This document shows positions 32,511-46,565 of a DNA stretch of 64,000 nt, one piece after another. The translations under genes were made by a program, and so were the position numbers. Within the stretch, counting starts at the first letter, position 1; every line of letters begins with the position of its first letter. The notes under the pieces were generated by a model. The model had not been told where the DNA came from and searched no databases. It worked only from the letters and a program-made list of their open reading frames with translations. This DNA is from Pseudomonas pohangensis (GTDB taxonomy: Bacteria > Pseudomonadota > Gammaproteobacteria > Pseudomonadales > Pseudomonadaceae). The stretch lies in NCBI RefSeq assembly GCF_900105995.1, contig NZ_LT629785.1:1240001-1304000 (forward strand). Reading direction: 5' to 3'.

Positions 32511-32752
32511 GCGTTTATCTGCGCATTTGATGACATTCAGTATTCATTTCATGACTGACTATCTGTCCGGAAGAATGAATGAGCGTCGTGTCAAGGGTGC
32601 TGCATAGCAAGAGTGAGCGGGCGTCATTACCGCTCGGTAACCTGTTTATTTGTTTGAATGCATGTCGGTGAGTTGGAAAGGGTGGCTTCATCTCGAGGAG
32701 GTGGGCTACGCTCATTGACTAGATGATTCTTAACCATAACGTGGAGTCCAGC

Positions 32753-34009
32753 ATGGGATACCAAAAGATCCAAGTGCCAACAACCGGTGACAAAATCACC
32801 TTCAATGCCGACATGTCGCTGAACGTACCGAATAACCCGATCATCCCCTATATCGAGGGTGATGGCATTGGTGTTGATATCAGTCCGGTGATGATCAAAG
32901 TGGTCGATGCTGCTGTTGAAAAAGCCTATGGCGGCAAGCGCAAGATTTCCTGGATGGAGGTGTATGCCGGCGAGAAAGCCACCCAGGTCTATGACGTAGA
33001 CACCTGGCTGCCTCAGGAAACCCTGGATGCGGTAAAGGATTACGTGGTTTCCATCAAGGGGCCGCTGACGACGCCGGTGGGCGGTGGTATTCGTTCGCTG
33101 AACGTGGCCTTGCGCCAGCAGCTCGATCTGTATGTCTGCCTGCGCCCGGTGCGCTGGTTTACCGGCGTGCCCAGCCCGGTCAAGCGTCCGCAGGATGTCG
33201 ACATGACCATCTTCCGTGAAAACTCGGAAGACATTTATGCCGGTATCGAGTGGAAAGCCGGCTCGGCAGAAGCCAACAAGGTGATCAAGTTCCTCAAAGA
33301 GGAAATGGGTGTCACCAAGATCCGCTTCGACGAAGACTGCGGCATTGGCGTCAAGCCGGTTTCCAAAGCGGGTACCAAGCGTCTGGCGCGCAAGGCACTG
33401 CAGTACATCGTCGACAATGATCGCGAATCGCTGACCATCGTTCACAAGGGCAACATCATGAAGTTCACCGAAGGTGCCTTCAAGGAGTGGGCCTACGAAG
33501 TTGCCGCCGAGGAGTTTGGCGCAACGTTGCTCGATGGTGGCCCGTGGATGCAGTTCAAGAACCCGAAGACCGGACGCAATGTGGTGGTCAAGGACGCCAT
33601 TGCCGATGCCATGCTGCAGCAGATCCTGCTGCGTCCGGCCGAGTACGATGTCATTGCAACCCTCAACCTCAACGGTGATTACCTGTCCGATGCGCTGGCA
33701 GCCGAAGTGGGCGGTATCGGCATCGCGCCGGGCGCCAACCTTTCCGATACCGTAGCCATGTTCGAGGCTACCCACGGCACGGCACCGAAGTACGCCGGTC
33801 TGGACAAGGTGAACCCCGGTTCGCTGATCCTGTCTGCCGAGATGATGCTGCGGCACATGGGCTGGATTGAGGCGGCGGACCTGATCATCAAGGGCACCGA
33901 AGGAGCGATCGATGCGAAGACGGTTACCTATGATTTCGAACGTCTGATGGATGATGCCAAGTTGCTGTCATGCTCGGAGTTTGGTGACGCCACCATCGCG
34001 CACATGTAA
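32753..34009 (+). CDS. icd: Dimeric NADP-dependent isocitrate dehydrogenase
   Basis: 418 residues, homodimeric IDH of the TCA cycle. The substrate-binding loop [13 protein letters not shown] contains Ser115, equivalent to the E. coli serine phosphorylated by Ace[28 protein letters not shown] and the NADP region HGTAPKYAG are intact. The start at [10 protein letters not shown] (32753) has GGAG 6 nt upstream; an upstream ATG at 32723 would add ten residues not found in relatives. Confidence 0.97.
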   Translation: MGYQKIQVPTTGDKITFNADMSLNVPNNPIIPYIEGDGIGVDISPVMIKVVDAAVEKAYGGKRKISWMEVYAGEKATQVYDVDTWLPQETLDAVKDYVVSIKGPLTTPVGGGIRSLNVALRQQLDLYVCLRPVRWFTGVPSPVKRPQDVDMTIFRENSEDIYAGIEWKAGSAEANKVIKFLKEEMGVTKIRFDEDCGIGVKPVSKAGTKRLARKALQYIVDNDRESLTIVHKGNIMKFTEGAFKEWAYEVAAEEFGATLLDGGPWMQFKNPKTGRNVVVKDAIADAMLQQILLRPAEYDVIATLNLNGDYLSDALAAEVGGIGIAPGANLSDTVAMFEATHGTAPKYAGLDKVNPGSLILSAEMMLRHMGWIEAADLIIKGTEGAIDAKTVTYDFERLMDDAKLLSCSEFGDATIAHM

Positions 34010-34020
34010 GCAGGTGAAAT

Positions 34021-34050
34021 AAAAAAGCCGGACTTTGCTCCGGCTTTTTT
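34021..34050. terminator. Bidirectional terminator between icd and cspD
   Basis: AAAAAAGCCGGA and TCCGGCTTTTTT form a 12-bp stem with a 6-nt loop. A- and T-tracts on both sides let it serve icd (plus) and cspD (minus). Confidence 0.95.
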
Positions 34051-34061
34051 GTATCCGTGTT

Positions 34062-34325
34062 TTACGCCTTGGCCGGCTGGGCCTGGGAGTCAGCCTTCGG
34101 CTCGGCCGTTGCCTCGTCCAGCTCTGCAGCACAGATGTTTACCGCATGCAGTCCCTTGGGGCCCTGTACGATTTCAAAACTGACCGGCTGACCGGCTTTG
34201 AGGGTTTTGTAACCACCCATGCGGATCGCGGAAAAGTGCGCAAAGAAGTCCTCGTCATGCCCTTCGGCGACAATAAAGCCAAATCCCTTGACGTTGTTGA
34301 ACCATTTGACCTTGCCACTGGGCAT
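34062..34325 (-). CDS. cspD: Cold-shock-like protein CspD
   Basis: 87 residues: one cold-shock domain with RNP1 KGFGFIV and RNP2-like DFFAHFSAI, then an acidic/Ala-rich tail ([13 protein letters not shown]). CspD-type proteins bind single-stranded nucleic acid and, in E. coli, inhibit replication in stationary phase. The ATG at 34325 has GGGAGG upstream; longer in-frame extensions lack similarity. It is divergent from clpS, the usual arrangement. Confidence 0.92.
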   Translation of the reverse strand: MPSGKVKWFNNVKGFGFIVAEGHDEDFFAHFSAIRMGGYKTLKAGQPVSFEIVQGPKGLHAVNICAAELDEATAEPKADSQAQPAKA

Positions 34326-34549
34326 GCTGGCCTCCCACTGCAAATGCCGGTGTGGTGGGGTATCATGCAAGGCGTCTGGCAAAGTGCAATTCAGTCAGCC
34401 TTTGCCGCTAGATGCGGATACCCGTTACGGGGGGTATTTGTTTGGTTTAACACCGTTTCTGCGATAGTCAAGGTAATCGGGCGCTGAACTTGAAATTCAT
34501 TGCTGTCAGCCCCATTAATATTCCCAACCCTAGAAGCATTCTTTCCAGC

Positions 34550-34912
34550 ATGCATGCATTCAGTCAGATTCGACTAACATCAGATAAAGATCACCCTGCC
34601 GAACGCGAGGGTGGTTCGACCGGTCTGGCGCTGGAAGAGGCCAAGCCGGCACTGCAGGCTCCACCGATGTACAAGGTGATCATGAACAATGATGACTACA
34701 CGCCGATGGATTTTGTAGTTGAAGTGCTTGAGGTGTTCTTTGGTTTGAGCCGGGAAGCCGCAACCCGGGTAATGTTGACCGTGCACACCGAGGGCCGGGC
34801 AGTTTGTGGCCTGTTTACCCGGGATATTGCAGAAACCAGAGCCATGCAGGTCAATCAGTACGCGAGGGAATGTCAGCATCCGCTGCTTTGTGAGATCGAG
34901 AAAGACGGCTAG
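34550..34912 (+). CDS. clpS: ATP-dependent Clp protease adaptor ClpS
   Basis: 120 residues. Delivers N-degron substrates (Leu, Phe, Tyr, Trp N-termini) to ClpAP. The core [17 protein letters not shown] and [13 protein letters not shown] carry the N-end-rule binding pocket. The start at [12 protein letters not shown] (34550) matches Pseudomonas ClpS; it has no clear ribosome-binding site, and a TTG at 34490 would add 20 residues. It precedes clpA by 29 bp. Confidence 0.95.
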   Translation: MHAFSQIRLTSDKDHPAEREGGSTGLALEEAKPALQAPPMYKVIMNNDDYTPMDFVVEVLEVFFGLSREAATRVMLTVHTEGRAVCGLFTRDIAETRAMQVNQYARECQHPLLCEIEKDG

Positions 34913-34941
34913 CGCCGAACACTTTGGTATGAGGTGAAGCT

Positions 34942-37212
34942 ATGTTAAATCGCGAACTCGAAGTTACCCTCAATCTTGCCTTCAAGGAGGCTCGTGCCAA
35001 GCGTCATGAGTTCATGACGGTTGAGCATCTGTTGCTGGCACTTCTGGATAACGAAGCCGCTACCGCGGTATTGCGCGCCTGTGGCGCCAGTCTGGAAAAG
35101 TTGCGTCGGGAGCTTCAGGAGTTCATTGACTCGACCACGCCGCTGATCCCGCAAAATGACGAGGAGCGTGAAACCCAGCCGACGCTGGGCTTCCAGCGGG
35201 TATTGCAACGCGCCGTGTTCCACGTGCAAAGCTCCGGCAAGCGTGAAGTCAGCGGCGCCAACGTGCTGGTGGCGATTTTCAGTGAGCAGGAAAGTCAGGC
35301 GGTATTTTTGCTCAAGCAGCAGAACATCGCGCGAATTGATGTAGTGAATTTTATCGCCCATGGCATCTCGAAAGTGCCGGGTGCGCCCGAGCCGCGTGAA
35401 GGCGATCAGGAAATGCAGGACGAAGAGGGCGGTGATGCACCGACTTCGTCCAATCCGCTGGACGCTTACGCCAGCAATCTGAATGAGCTGGCACGCCAGG
35501 GCCGCATCGACCCGCTGGTCGGGCGCGAGCATGAGGTCGAGCGGGTTGCCCAGATTCTGGCGCGCCGGCGCAAGAACAACCCGCTGCTGGTCGGAGAGGC
35601 TGGCGTTGGCAAGACCGCCATTGCCGAAGGTCTGGCCAAGCGCATCGTGGATAACCAGGTACCTGACCTGCTGGCAGAGAGTGTGGTCTATTCGCTGGAT
35701 ATGGGCGCCTTGCTTGCCGGTACCAAATACCGCGGTGATTTTGAAAAGCGCTTCAAGTCACTGATCAACGAACTGCGCAAGCGCCCCCATGCGATTCTGT
35801 TCATTGACGAAATTCACACCATTATCGGTGCCGGCGCTGCCTCGGGTGGTGTCATGGATGCCTCGAACCTGCTCAAGCCGGTGCTGTCCAGTGGCGAGAT
35901 CCGCTGTATCGGTTCCACCACCTTCCAGGAGTTTCGCGGCATCTTCGAAAAGGATCGCGCGCTGGCGCGTCGCTTCCAGAAAGTCGATGTGGTCGAGCCT
36001 TCGGTGGAAGATACCTACGGTATTCTCAAGGGGCTCAAGGGCCGCTTCGAGCAGCACCATCATATCGAGTACAGCGATGCGGCCCTGCGTGCCGCGGCCG
36101 AGCTGGCCGCGCGTTACATCAACGACCGCCATATGCCGGACAAGGCGATTGATGTGATTGACGAGGCGGGTGCCTACCAGAGGTTGCAGCCGGAGGCTTC
36201 GCGGGTCAAATGCATCGAGGTGCAACAGGTCGAGGACATCGTGGCCAAGATCGCGCGCATTCCGCCGAAGCATGTCAGTAGCTCCGACAAGGAACAGCTG
36301 CGCAACCTGGATCGCGATTTGCGACTGACGGTGTTTGGTCAGGACGATGCAATCAGCGCCCTGTCGACCGCCATCAAATTGTCCAGGGCTGGTCTGAAAT
36401 CTCCGGACAAGCCGGTGGGTTCATTCCTGTTTGCCGGCCCGACCGGGGTGGGCAAGACCGAAGTGGCGCGGCAGCTGGCCAAATCCATGGGTATCGAGCT
36501 GGTGCGTTTCGACATGTCCGAGTACATGGAGCGGCATACCGTTTCGCGGCTGATCGGCGCTCCGCCGGGTTATGTCGGGTTTGATCAGGGCGGCCTGTTG
36601 ACCGAGGCGATCACCAAGATGCCGCACTGCGTGTTGTTGCTCGACGAGATCGAAAAGGCCCATCCGGAAGTCTTCAATCTGCTGTTGCAGGTCATGGATC
36701 ACGGTACCCTGACCGACAACAACGGGCGCAAGGCGGATTTCCGCAATGTGATCCTGATCATGACCACCAACGCCGGTGCCGAGACGGCGGCGCGGGCATC
36801 CATGGGCTTCACCCATCAGGATCATTCCTCGGATGCCATGGAGGCGATCAAGAAGGGCTTTACTCCCGAGTTCCGCAACCGTCTGGATACGATCATCCAG
36901 TTTGGCCGTCTGAGTCCTGTCGTGATCAAGAGCATCGTCGACAAGTTCCTGGTCGAGTTGCAGGTGCAGTTGGAGGATAAGCACGTGCATCTGGAGGTCA
37001 GTGAAGCTGCGCGCAACTGGCTGGGTGAGCGTGGTTATGACGTACAGATGGGTGCACGTCCCATGGCCAGGCTGATACAGGACAAGATCAAGCGTCCGCT
37101 GGCCGAGGAAATCCTGTTCGGAGAACTGGCTGAGCGCGGTGGCGAGGTGCATGTGGACGAGAAGGACGGCGAGCTGGTCTTCGAGTTCGAGACCACGGCA
37201 GAAATGGCCTGA
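34942..37212 (+). CDS. clpA: ATP-dependent Clp protease ATP-binding subunit ClpA
   Basis: 756 residues, AAA+ unfoldase of ClpAP. N-domain about 1-140; D1 Walker A GEAGVGKT at 218-225 with the Walker [14 protein letters not shown]2 Walker A GPTGVGKT at 499-506 with [14 protein letters not shown]-terminal small domain [24 protein letters not shown] ribosome-binding site before the ATG. Together with clpS, aat and bpt it completes the N-degron pathway here. Confidence 0.98.
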   Translation: MLNRELEVTLNLAFKEARAKRHEFMTVEHLLLALLDNEAATAVLRACGASLEKLRRELQEFIDSTTPLIPQNDEERETQPTLGFQRVLQRAVFHVQSSGKREVSGANVLVAIFSEQESQAVFLLKQQNIARIDVVNFIAHGISKVPGAPEPREGDQEMQDEEGGDAPTSSNPLDAYASNLNELARQGRIDPLVGREHEVERVAQILARRRKNNPLLVGEAGVGKTAIAEGLAKRIVDNQVPDLLAESVVYSLDMGALLAGTKYRGDFEKRFKSLINELRKRPHAILFIDEIHTIIGAGAASGGVMDASNLLKPVLSSGEIRCIGSTTFQEFRGIFEKDRALARRFQKVDVVEPSVEDTYGILKGLKGRFEQHHHIEYSDAALRAAAELAARYINDRHMPDKAIDVIDEAGAYQRLQPEASRVKCIEVQQVEDIVAKIARIPPKHVSSSDKEQLRNLDRDLRLTVFGQDDAISALSTAIKLSRAGLKSPDKPVGSFLFAGPTGVGKTEVARQLAKSMGIELVRFDMSEYMERHTVSRLIGAPPGYVGFDQGGLLTEAITKMPHCVLLLDEIEKAHPEVFNLLLQVMDHGTLTDNNGRKADFRNVILIMTTNAGAETAARASMGFTHQDHSSDAMEAIKKGFTPEFRNRLDTIIQFGRLSPVVIKSIVDKFLVELQVQLEDKHVHLEVSEAARNWLGERGYDVQMGARPMARLIQDKIKRPLAEEILFGELAERGGEVHVDEKDGELVFEFETTAEMA

Positions 37213-37232
37213 CGGACTAAACCCTGACCAGC

Positions 37233-37260
37233 AAAAACGCCCGGCAAGCCGGGCGTTTTT
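37233..37260. terminator. Bidirectional terminator between clpA and infA
   Basis: AAAAACGCCCGGC-AAG-CCGGGCGTTTTT: a 12-13 bp stem with a tight loop and A/T tracts on both sides, serving clpA (plus) and infA (minus). Confidence 0.95.
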
Positions 37261-37272
37261 CATCGTGACCTG

Positions 37273-37491
37273 TTAGCGGGCGCGATAGGTGATGCGGCCT
37301 TTGCTCAGGTCGTATGGGGTCAGTTCAACGCGAACCTTGTCGCCTGTCAGAATGCGGATGTAGTTTTTGCGCATCTTTCCGGAGATGTGCGCGGTAACGA
37401 CGTGCCCGTTTTCCAACTCCACACGGAACATGGTGTTGGGCAGGGTGTCGACGACAGTGCCTTCCATTTCGAAGCTGTCTTCTTTCGACAT
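37273..37491 (-). CDS. infA: Translation initiation factor IF-1
   Basis: 72 residues, the canonical length. A single S1/OB domain: [19 protein letters not shown] at the start and [18 protein letters not shown] further in. It binds the ribosomal A site during initiation. The ATG at 37491 is fixed by the invariant N-terminus; longer in-frame extensions are not real. Confidence 0.97.
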
Positions 37492-37589
37492 GCAGTAAAG
37501 CCCTCGGTAGCAAAGAGTGGCCTGACGCAAGGCGCGCCGGGCAAAACGGCGAGCATTGTGCCCGAAAAAACCGCTAAACGCCAAGATTC

Positions 37590-38297
37590 TCAGCTGATGG
37601 CTGTCCAGCGCTGATTGATCAGCAGTTCAATTGGCCGGTATTCGGTCTTGTAACTCATCTTGCGGCAGTTTTTTATCCAGTAGCCCAGATAGAGAGCGTC
37701 CAGATTCAGGCGAACAGCCTCGCCAATCTGCCAGAGAATGGCATAGCGGCCCAGGCTGCGTTGCTCCTGTTGCGGGTCGAAGAAGGTATAAACCGCAGAA
37801 AGGCCATTGGGCAGGAAATCGGTGACGGCGATAGCCAGCAGTTGCTCGCCCAGTCGGAACTCGAGAAAGCGGGCAAACGGCAGCGTGGTCACCAGGAAGG
37901 TATTGAATTGTTCGCGGCTTGGCGGGTACATGTCGCCATCGGCATGGCGGGCTTCTATGTAGCGCAGGTACAGGTCGTAGTAGTCCTCGCTGAAGTGGGG
38001 TTTGACCGGTGTGACCTGAATATCCGCATTGCGTTTGAGGATTTTGCGTTGTTGCCGGTTGGGCGTGAACAGCTCAACCGGAATTCTTGCCGGTATGCAT
38101 GCCTGGCAGTTCTGGCAATGCGGACGATATAAATGATCGCCACTGCGGCGAAAGCCGAGCGTGGACAGTCGGGCATAAACGTCCGCATCCATTGGCTGGC
38201 TGGGATCCAGAAACAGGGTGGTGGCCTGCTCGTCGTCCAGATAGCTGCATGGATGTGGCTGAGTGGCGTAGAACTTGAGATGGGCCAGCTCGGTCAT
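37590..38297 (-). CDS. bpt: Aspartate/glutamate leucyltransferase
   Basis: 235 residues. Adds Leu to proteins with N-terminal Asp or Glu, creating N-degrons for ClpS. The N-terminal Cys-containing motif ([15 protein letters not shown]) and [15 protein letters not shown] match the Ate1/Bpt family, as does the C-terminal [19 protein letters not shown]. It lies in a minus-strand run aat-bpt-infA. Confidence 0.94.
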
Positions 38298-38355
38298 GAA
38301 TCAGCTCTCGCGGAACCTTGTTACAAGTGTAAGGCAGCTGTTCCGGCTCGCCTAG

Positions 38356-39036
38356 TTAGTTGGCCCAGTCTGCAGTGTTCGGCTGGTCCAGACAGGTTTC
38401 CAGATATTTGGCAAACAGGCTGCGCGGGATCGGACGGGCGCCGAAATTCTGCAGGTGCTGGGTCGGCATCTGGCAGTCGATCAGCACAAAGCCCCATTGC
38501 TGCAGATGAGTTACCAGATGCACGAAGCCGGCCTTGGAGGCGTTGCTGGTGTGGCTGAACATGGATTCACCAAAAAACAGGCGGCCCATGGCCAGACCAT
38601 ACAGGCCGCCTACCAGTTCTCCGTTACTGCGGACTTCTACCGAATGCGCTATGCCGCGCTTGTGCAGCTCGCGATAAGCCTGCTGCATGGGGCTGGTGAT
38701 CCAGGTGCCGTCTGCGTAGCTGCGCGGCCCGGCACAGGCGCCGATGACTTCCGCGAATGCCTGATCGAAGCTGATCTCGAATAGCCCCTGGCGCAGCACC
38801 TTGGCCAGGCTTCGGGAGACGTGCAGCTCCTCGGGAAACAGTACGGTGCGCGGGTCGGGAGACCACCAGAGCAGCGGCTGGCCGTCCTGGTACCAGGGAA
38901 AGCAGCCATGCCGATAGGCCTGGATCAGGCGCTCAGGGGAGAGATCACCGCCGGCGGCCAGCAGTCCGTTGGGCTCCCGGAGGGCTTTTTCCAGGGGCGG
39001 AAAGCTCAGTGTGTCGCGTTGCAGCCAGCTCAGCAT
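38356..39036 (-). CDS. aat: Leucyl/phenylalanyl-tRNA-protein transferase
   Basis: 226 residues. Transfers Leu or Phe to N-terminal Lys/Arg for ClpS recognition. Conserved blocks: [34 protein letters not shown] and [10 protein letters not shown]. Start ATG at 39036. It sits 58 bp before bpt on the same strand. Confidence 0.96.
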   Translation of the reverse strand: MLSWLQRDTLSFPPLEKALREPNGLLAAGGDLSPERLIQAYRHGCFPWYQDGQPLLWWSPDPRTVLFPEELHVSRSLAKVLRQGLFEISFDQAFAEVIGACAGPRSYADGTWITSPMQQAYRELHKRGIAHSVEVRSNGELVGGLYGLAMGRLFFGESMFSHTSNASKAGFVHLVTHLQQWGFVLIDCQMPTQHLQNFGARPIPRSLFAKYLETCLDQPNTADWAN

Positions 39037-39074
39037 CGGGGTAGGGCGGTTCGCAGGTGCGCACCGCCACTCAC

Positions 39075-40064
<990 letters not shown>

Positions 40065-40243
40065 TCAAATTGAACAGCCCGAAAGATACTGGCGATTATG
40101 CTACACCGAAGCACAAGTCAGGGGAAAACGTGCAACTGCAATGCCCCGAGTGGGTGTCAGCCAATCCGCCAAGCATGCTATCCCCGGGCTAAATCCGTAC
40201 AATAGATTGCGTTAATCCAGTCGATGCTTGAAACCCCGATGAT

Positions 40244-42667
40244 GTGCAGGAATCCGTTGTTTTGAAGAAATCCGCCACTCCCCCACAGTCTCCGGCCTGG
40301 AGCAGTCAGCTGAAGTACCGACTGCAGGATGGCGTGCTGATTGCCCTGGCTGCCATGTGTCTGTTCATGTGGATGGCGTTGCTCACCTACGATCAGGCCG
40401 ATCCCAGCTGGACGAATGCCAGCTCACTGGAGCAGGTACATAATGCCGGCGGTCGCATTGGCGCCTGGTGTGCCGGCGTGCTGTTCATGACCCTTGGCTA
40501 TTTCGCCTATATCTTTCCACTGCTGTTGATGATCAAGACCGTGCAGGTCTACCGCCGTCACAAGCAGCCGCTGGACTGGAATGGCTGGCAGTTTTCCTGG
40601 CGTGTGCTGGGCCTGATTTTCCTGATTTTGTCCGGTTCGGCGCTGGTCGACATTCATTTTGCGGCTGATCCGCGTCTGTCGTCCTCTGCAGGTGGGGCAT
40701 TGGGTGAAAGCCTTGGCCAGTTAGCCCTGGATTCCTTCAATGTGCAGGGCAGTACGCTGCTGTTCATTGCATTTTTTCTTTTCGGGCTGACTGTTTTTAC
40801 CGATCTGTCCTGGTTCAAGGTGCTGGACGTTACCGGCAAGATCACCCTTGACCTGATCGAGCTGATCCAGAGCCTGATCAATCGCTGGTGGGATGCGCGC
40901 AGCGAGAAACAGCAGCAGCTGGCCAAGCAGCGCGCTGTCGATTTGCGGGTGCGTGAGGTGGCGGAGCCGGTCGTGGCCGACAGCAAGGAGCGCGCCAGAA
41001 TCAAGGAGCGCCTGATCCAGCGCGAGGATTCGCTGGCCAAGAGCGTCAGTGATCGTGGCAAACGCATACCACCGGTTATTTCCTCACCGGAGCCGCCCAA
41101 ACCGGCAGAGCCGAGCAAGCGCGTACAAAAGGAAAAGCAGGCGCCATTGTTCGTGGACAGCGCAGTTGAAGGCACCTTGCCGCCGTTTTCCCTGCTGGAT
41201 CGCGCCGAGAAGAAGCAGAAGAGCTATTCGCCCGAGTCTCTGGAGGCCATGTCGAGATTGCTGGAAATCAAGCTCAAGGAGTTTGGTGTCGAAGTGATTG
41301 TCGAGTCGGTGCATCCCGGTCCGGTCATTACCCGCTTCGAAATCCAGCCGGCAGCCGGTGTCAAGGTCAGCCGCATCTCCAATCTGGCCAAGGATCTGGC
41401 GCGCTCGCTGGCGGTGATCAGTGTGCGGGTGGTGGAAGTCATTCCCGGCAAGACGACTGTCGGTATCGAGATCCCCAATGAAGACCGGCAGATTGTGCGT
41501 TTCTCCGAAGTGCTCGAATCGCCGGAGTACGATGATTTCAAGTCGCCGGTGACCATTGCCCTTGGCCATGATATCGGTGGCAAGCCGGTGATAGCCGATC
41601 TGGCACGCATGCCGCACCTGCTGGTGGCCGGTACAACCGGTTCAGGCAAGTCGGTCGGCGTGAATGCAATGATCCTGTCGATTCTTTTCAAGTCCACGCC
41701 GGAAGAGGCGCGGCTGATCATGATCGACCCGAAGATGCTCGAGTTGTCGATTTACGAAGGCATTCCGCACCTGCTCTGTCCGGTTGTGACCGACATGAAG
41801 GAAGCTGCCAATGCGCTGCGCTGGAGCGTGGCCGAGATGGAGCGGCGTTACAAACTGATGTCTTCCATGGGGGTGCGCAACCTGGCCGGTTTCAACCGCA
41901 AGGTGAAGGATGCCATCGAGGCGGGCAAACCATTGACCGATCCGCTGTACAAGCGGCAGAGCATGGAAGACGAAGCACCACTATTGAAAACATTGCCGAC
42001 TATTGTGGTCATCGTCGATGAATTTGCCGACATGATGATGATTGTCGGCAAGAAGGTCGAAGAGCTGATTGCGCGCATTGCGCAGAAGGCCCGTGCTGCC
42101 GGTATCCACCTGATTCTGGCTACCCAGCGGCCATCGGTAGATGTGATCACCGGGCTGATCAAGGCCAACATCCCGACCCGGATGGCGTTTCAGGTTTCCA
42201 GCAAGATCGACTCGCGGACCATTCTCGACCAGGGTGGCGCGGAGCAGTTGCTCGGTCACGGCGACATGCTTTATCTGCCGCCGGGTACCGGCCTGCCGAT
42301 TCGCGTGCATGGTGCCTTTGTTTCCGATGAAGAAGTGCATCGGGTGGTGGATGCCTGGAAACTGCGCGGTGAACCGGATTACATCGAGGATATTCTGGCC
42401 GGTGCGGATGAGGGCTTCTCTTCCGGCGGTGAAGGCGGCTATGGCGAGGGCGGTGAGGGCAGCGAGGAAGATGCGCTGTATGACCAGGCCGTACAGTTTG
42501 TTCTGGAAAGCCGCCGCGCGTCGATTTCCGCCGTACAGCGCAAGCTGAAGATCGGTTACAACCGTGCTGCCCGGATGATCGAAGCCATGGAAATGGCCGG
42601 GGTGGTCACTTCGATGAGTACCAACGGGTCGCGTGAAGTGATTGCGCCCGGACCGAGTCGCGACTGA
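40244..42667 (+). CDS. ftsK: DNA translocase FtsK
   Basis: 807 residues. Four N-terminal membrane spans (about 25-190), a relatively short linker (about 220-330), and the motor domain with Walker A GTTGSGKS at 463-470 and the Walker [14 protein letters not shown]. The C-terminal gamma winged helix ([18 protein letters not shown]) binds KOPS sequences. It links septation with XerCD-dif resolution. The start is uncertain: GTG at 40244, or a TTG at 40262 that has AGGA 9 nt upstream. Confidence 0.95.
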   Translation: MQESVVLKKSATPPQSPAWSSQLKYRLQDGVLIALAAMCLFMWMALLTYDQADPSWTNASSLEQVHNAGGRIGAWCAGVLFMTLGYFAYIFPLLLMIKTVQVYRRHKQPLDWNGWQFSWRVLGLIFLILSGSALVDIHFAADPRLSSSAGGALGESLGQLALDSFNVQGSTLLFIAFFLFGLTVFTDLSWFKVLDVTGKITLDLIELIQSLINRWWDARSEKQQQLAKQRAVDLRVREVAEPVVADSKERARIKERLIQREDSLAKSVSDRGKRIPPVISSPEPPKPAEPSKRVQKEKQAPLFVDSAVEGTLPPFSLLDRAEKKQKSYSPESLEAMSRLLEIKLKEFGVEVIVESVHPGPVITRFEIQPAAGVKVSRISNLAKDLARSLAVISVRVVEVIPGKTTVGIEIPNEDRQIVRFSEVLESPEYDDFKSPVTIALGHDIGGKPVIADLARMPHLLVAGTTGSGKSVGVNAMILSILFKSTPEEARLIMIDPKMLELSIYEGIPHLLCPVVTDMKEAANALRWSVAEMERRYKLMSSMGVRNLAGFNRKVKDAIEAGKPLTDPLYKRQSMEDEAPLLKTLPTIVVIVDEFADMMMIVGKKVEELIARIAQKARAAGIHLILATQRPSVDVITGLIKANIPTRMAFQVSSKIDSRTILDQGGAEQLLGHGDMLYLPPGTGLPIRVHGAFVSDEEVHRVVDAWKLRGEPDYIEDILAGADEGFSSGGEGGYGEGGEGSEEDALYDQAVQFVLESRRASISAVQRKLKIGYNRAARMIEAMEMAGVVTSMSTNGSREVIAPGPSRD

Positions 42668-42708
42668 TTCCAGCCAATTTTTTTCATCCAGACCTAATGA
42701 GGATTTCC

Positions 42709-43335
42709 ATGGGCTTTATCCGCATGCTGTTGATTGCATTGCTCGCCATTCCGGGTTTGCCGTTGCAGGCAGCCGATGACACGGCAGTTCAGCGCCTGAC
42801 CGGCCTGCTCAACCAGGCCCAGACCATCAGCGGGCGTTTTTCCCAGCTGACTCTGGATGGCAGTGGTACCCAGTTGCAGGAAACCTCCGGCGACATGTCA
42901 CTCAAGCGTCCCGGACAGTTTCGCTGGCACACCGATGCGCCGATGGAGCAGTTGCTGGTCTCCAATGGTGAAACCATCTGGCTCTACGATCCCGATCTGA
43001 TGCAGGTGACTATCCAGAAGATGGACCAGCGCCTGACTCATACGCCAGCGTTGTTGCTGTCGGGTGATGTATCGAAAATCGCTGAAAGCTTCGATATCAC
43101 CCTGAAAGAGGGGGGTAATGTGGTTGATTTCATCCTCAAGCCGAAGGCTGCCGACAGCCTGTTCGAGAGTCTGCGCCTGTCTTTTCGCGGTGGCATGATC
43201 AACGACATGCAGCTGATCGATAACGTCGGTCAGCGCACCAACATCCTGTTTCTCGGGGTGAAGATGAATCCTCCGATTGCCGCCAGCCAGTTCACCTTCG
43301 AAGTGCCTGAAGGCGTTGACGTGATTCAGGAATAA
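42709..43335 (+). CDS. lolA: Outer-membrane lipoprotein carrier protein LolA
   Basis: 208 residues. Signal peptide 1-21 (ending LQA/ADD). Periplasmic chaperone that carries lipoproteins from LolCDE to LolB. Family segments: [31 protein letters not shown] and the C-terminal VPEGVDVI. The start at 42709 has AGGA 5 nt upstream; an ATG at 42697 would overlap that site. It follows ftsK by 41 bp, as in Pseudomonas. Confidence 0.95.
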   Translation: MGFIRMLLIALLAIPGLPLQAADDTAVQRLTGLLNQAQTISGRFSQLTLDGSGTQLQETSGDMSLKRPGQFRWHTDAPMEQLLVSNGETIWLYDPDLMQVTIQKMDQRLTHTPALLLSGDVSKIAESFDITLKEGGNVVDFILKPKAADSLFESLRLSFRGGMINDMQLIDNVGQRTNILFLGVKMNPPIAASQFTFEVPEGVDVIQE

Positions 43336-43367
43336 CAACCGGTTAGCCGAGGTCTTCAGTCCATTTC

Positions 43368-44693
43368 ATGGAACTGTTCCGCAACGAACCGCTCGTTCAG
43401 CCGCTGGCTGCCCGGTTGCGTGCCACCTGTCTGGATGAGTACGTGGGCCAGCAGCACCTGCTGGCACCGGGCAAGCCGCTGCGCGAAGCGCTGGAGCAGG
43501 GTGCGCTGCACTCGATGATCTTCTGGGGGCCGCCGGGGGTAGGTAAAACCACCCTGGCGCGACTGCTGGCAGAAGTGTCCGATGCGCATTTCGAGACGAT
43601 TTCGGCAGTGCTCTCCGGGGTCAAGGAGATCCGTCAGGCCGTCGATCTGGCGCGCCAGCAGGCTGCCCAGTACGGCCGCAGGACCATCCTGTTTGTTGAC
43701 GAAGTGCATCGTTTCAACAAGAGCCAGCAGGATGCTTTTCTGCCCTTTGTCGAAGATGGCACGCTGATCTTTATTGGCGCCACAACGGAAAATCCTTCCT
43801 TTGAACTGAATAACGCTTTGCTCTCGCGGGCCCGGGTGTATGTGCTGAAAAGCCTGGACGAGGCAGCACTAAGGCGTCTGGCCGAGCGCGCGCTGAGCGA
43901 AGAAAAGGGTCTGGGCAAGCGCGGTTTGAGCCTGCCCGAGGAAAGTCTGCAATTGTTGCTGGCAGCCGCTGACGGCGATGGCCGGCGCCTGCTCAATCTG
44001 CTGGAAAACGCCGCGGATCTGGCCGAGGACGGTCAGGCGATTAGTGCGGATTTGCTGCAGAGCCTGCTGGGTGATGGCGTCAGGCGTTTCGACAAGGGCG
44101 GTGAAGCGTTTTACGACCAGATTTCCGCCCTGCACAAGTCGGTGCGTGGCTCCGATCCGGATGCCACCCTGTACTGGTATGCGCGCATGCTCGACGGTGG
44201 TTGTGATCCGCTGTATATCGCCCGCCGGGTGGTGCGCATGGCCAGTGAGGATATCGGCAATGCCGATCCGCGTGCCCTGACGCTATGCCTGAATGCCTGG
44301 GATGTGCAGGAGCGTCTGGGCAGCCCGGAAGGCGAACTGGCTGTAGCGCAGGCATTGGTTTATCTGGCCTGCGCGCCGAAGAGCAATGCTGTTTACAGTG
44401 CGTTCAAGGCGGCCATGCGTGACGCCGCCGAACAGGGCTCGCTGGAAGTGCCGCTGCATCTGCGCAATGCGCCGACCAGATTGATGAAGGAACTGGGTTA
44501 TGGCGGTGAATACCGTTATGCCCATGATGAACCGGAGGCATACGCCGCCGGAGAGGATTACTTTCCCGAACAGCTGCAACCGCGTCGCTATTATCAGCCG
44601 GTGCCGCGCGGGCTTGAACTCAAGATTCGCGACAAGCTCGAGCATCTGGCCACACTGGATAGCCAAAGCCCCCGGCAAAGGAGAAAACCATGA
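43368..44693 (+). CDS. rarA: Replication-associated recombination protein RarA (MgsA) ATPase
   Basis: 441 residues, clamp-loader-type AAA+ ATPase acting at stalled forks. Walker A GPPGVGKT at 54-61, Walker [16 protein letters not shown], sensor 1 [11 protein letters not shown], then the helical tetramerisation domain with [20 protein letters not shown]. Conserved between lolA and serS. Confidence 0.95.
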   Translation: MELFRNEPLVQPLAARLRATCLDEYVGQQHLLAPGKPLREALEQGALHSMIFWGPPGVGKTTLARLLAEVSDAHFETISAVLSGVKEIRQAVDLARQQAAQYGRRTILFVDEVHRFNKSQQDAFLPFVEDGTLIFIGATTENPSFELNNALLSRARVYVLKSLDEAALRRLAERALSEEKGLGKRGLSLPEESLQLLLAAADGDGRRLLNLLENAADLAEDGQAISADLLQSLLGDGVRRFDKGGEAFYDQISALHKSVRGSDPDATLYWYARMLDGGCDPLYIARRVVRMASEDIGNADPRALTLCLNAWDVQERLGSPEGELAVAQALVYLACAPKSNAVYSAFKAAMRDAAEQGSLEVPLHLRNAPTRLMKELGYGGEYRYAHDEPEAYAAGEDYFPEQLQPRRYYQPVPRGLELKIRDKLEHLATLDSQSPRQRRKP

Positions 44694-45064
44694 TTCAGGT
44701 GGCCATGGCGGTTGCGGCGGGTGGAGCACTGGGTTCGTTGCTGCGCTTTCTGGTCAGCAGCTGGGTGGTGGACAACTGGCCGCGGCATTTTTATCTGGGC
44801 ACTTTTGCAGTGAACCTGCTGGGCTGTTTTGCCATCGGATTTCTTTCGGCCGTGTTTCTGCTGCGTGCAGATCTTCCGCTGCCCCTGCGTACGGGCCTTA
44901 CCGTCGGCGTGCTAGGTGGTCTGACTACCTTTTCCAGTTTCAGCCTTGAAGTGGTCACCCTGCTGGAGTCCGGGCAGCACGGAACTGCAGCCGGTTACCT
45001 GCTGGGCAGTGTACTGGGCGGACTGGCCGCCGCCTGGCTGGGGATGACGCTGGCACGCCTGTGA
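44690..45064 (+). CDS. crcB: Fluoride-specific ion channel CrcB (Fluc)
   Basis: 124 residues, four membrane spans. A dual-topology dimer that exports fluoride. [11 protein letters not shown] and [12 protein letters not shown] contain the conserved Asn and Phe-box residues of the pore. It overlaps rarA by 4 bp (ATGA). No fluoride riboswitch is visible, consistent with its place inside the rarA transcript. Confidence 0.95.
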   Translation: MIQVAMAVAAGGALGSLLRFLVSSWVVDNWPRHFYLGTFAVNLLGCFAIGFLSAVFLLRADLPLPLRTGLTVGVLGGLTTFSSFSLEVVTLLESGQHGTAAGYLLGSVLGGLAAAWLGMTLARL

Positions 45065-45097
45065 AGGCTTGACTGCGCTGTTTTCAGGCACGCTTTT

Positions 45098-45154
45098 GCA
45101 GGGTGGGCTTCACCCGCCGAAACAGGGCAGTTGCTGGGCTGAAGTCCACCCTGC
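45098..45154. repeat. REP-like inverted repeat between crcB and serS
   Basis: GCAGGGTGGGCTTCA (45098-45112) and TGAAGTCCACCCTGC (45140-45154) are reverse complements with one mismatch, 27 bp apart. A related GGTGGGCTTTAGCCCACC palindrome lies after serS. Confidence 0.7.
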
Positions 45155-45231
45155 TTGGTTTGCCCGGCATGTATCCGGCGCATGGCCATAGAAAATGCTC
45201 GGCTTGACGCCCTGCAGTTCGTAAACTGTGA

Positions 45232-46557
<1,326 letters not shown>

Positions 46558-46565
46558 ACCAGCTA

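Larger units (their letters stand above)
32246..32752. other. idh / icd divergent intergenic region (507 bp)
   Basis: No gene is supported. It holds the icd promoter and operator (32482-32510), a roughly 240-nt icd leader with a GAGCGG-N9-CCGCTC hairpin at 32615-32635, and the unmapped idh promoter on the minus strand. The leader is long for a housekeeping enzyme and could be regulatory. Confidence 0.5.

Noticed and set aside
32627..33856. 409-codon minus-strand frame opposite icd
   Set aside because: Shadow of icd; the sequence matches no family.
40244..42667. FtsK shortened linker as evidence of a truncated gene
   Set aside because: Membrane, motor and gamma domains are all present; linker length varies widely in Pseudomonas.
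44690..44693. Fluoride riboswitch before crcB
   Set aside because: crcB overlaps rarA and no riboswitch-like sequence precedes it.
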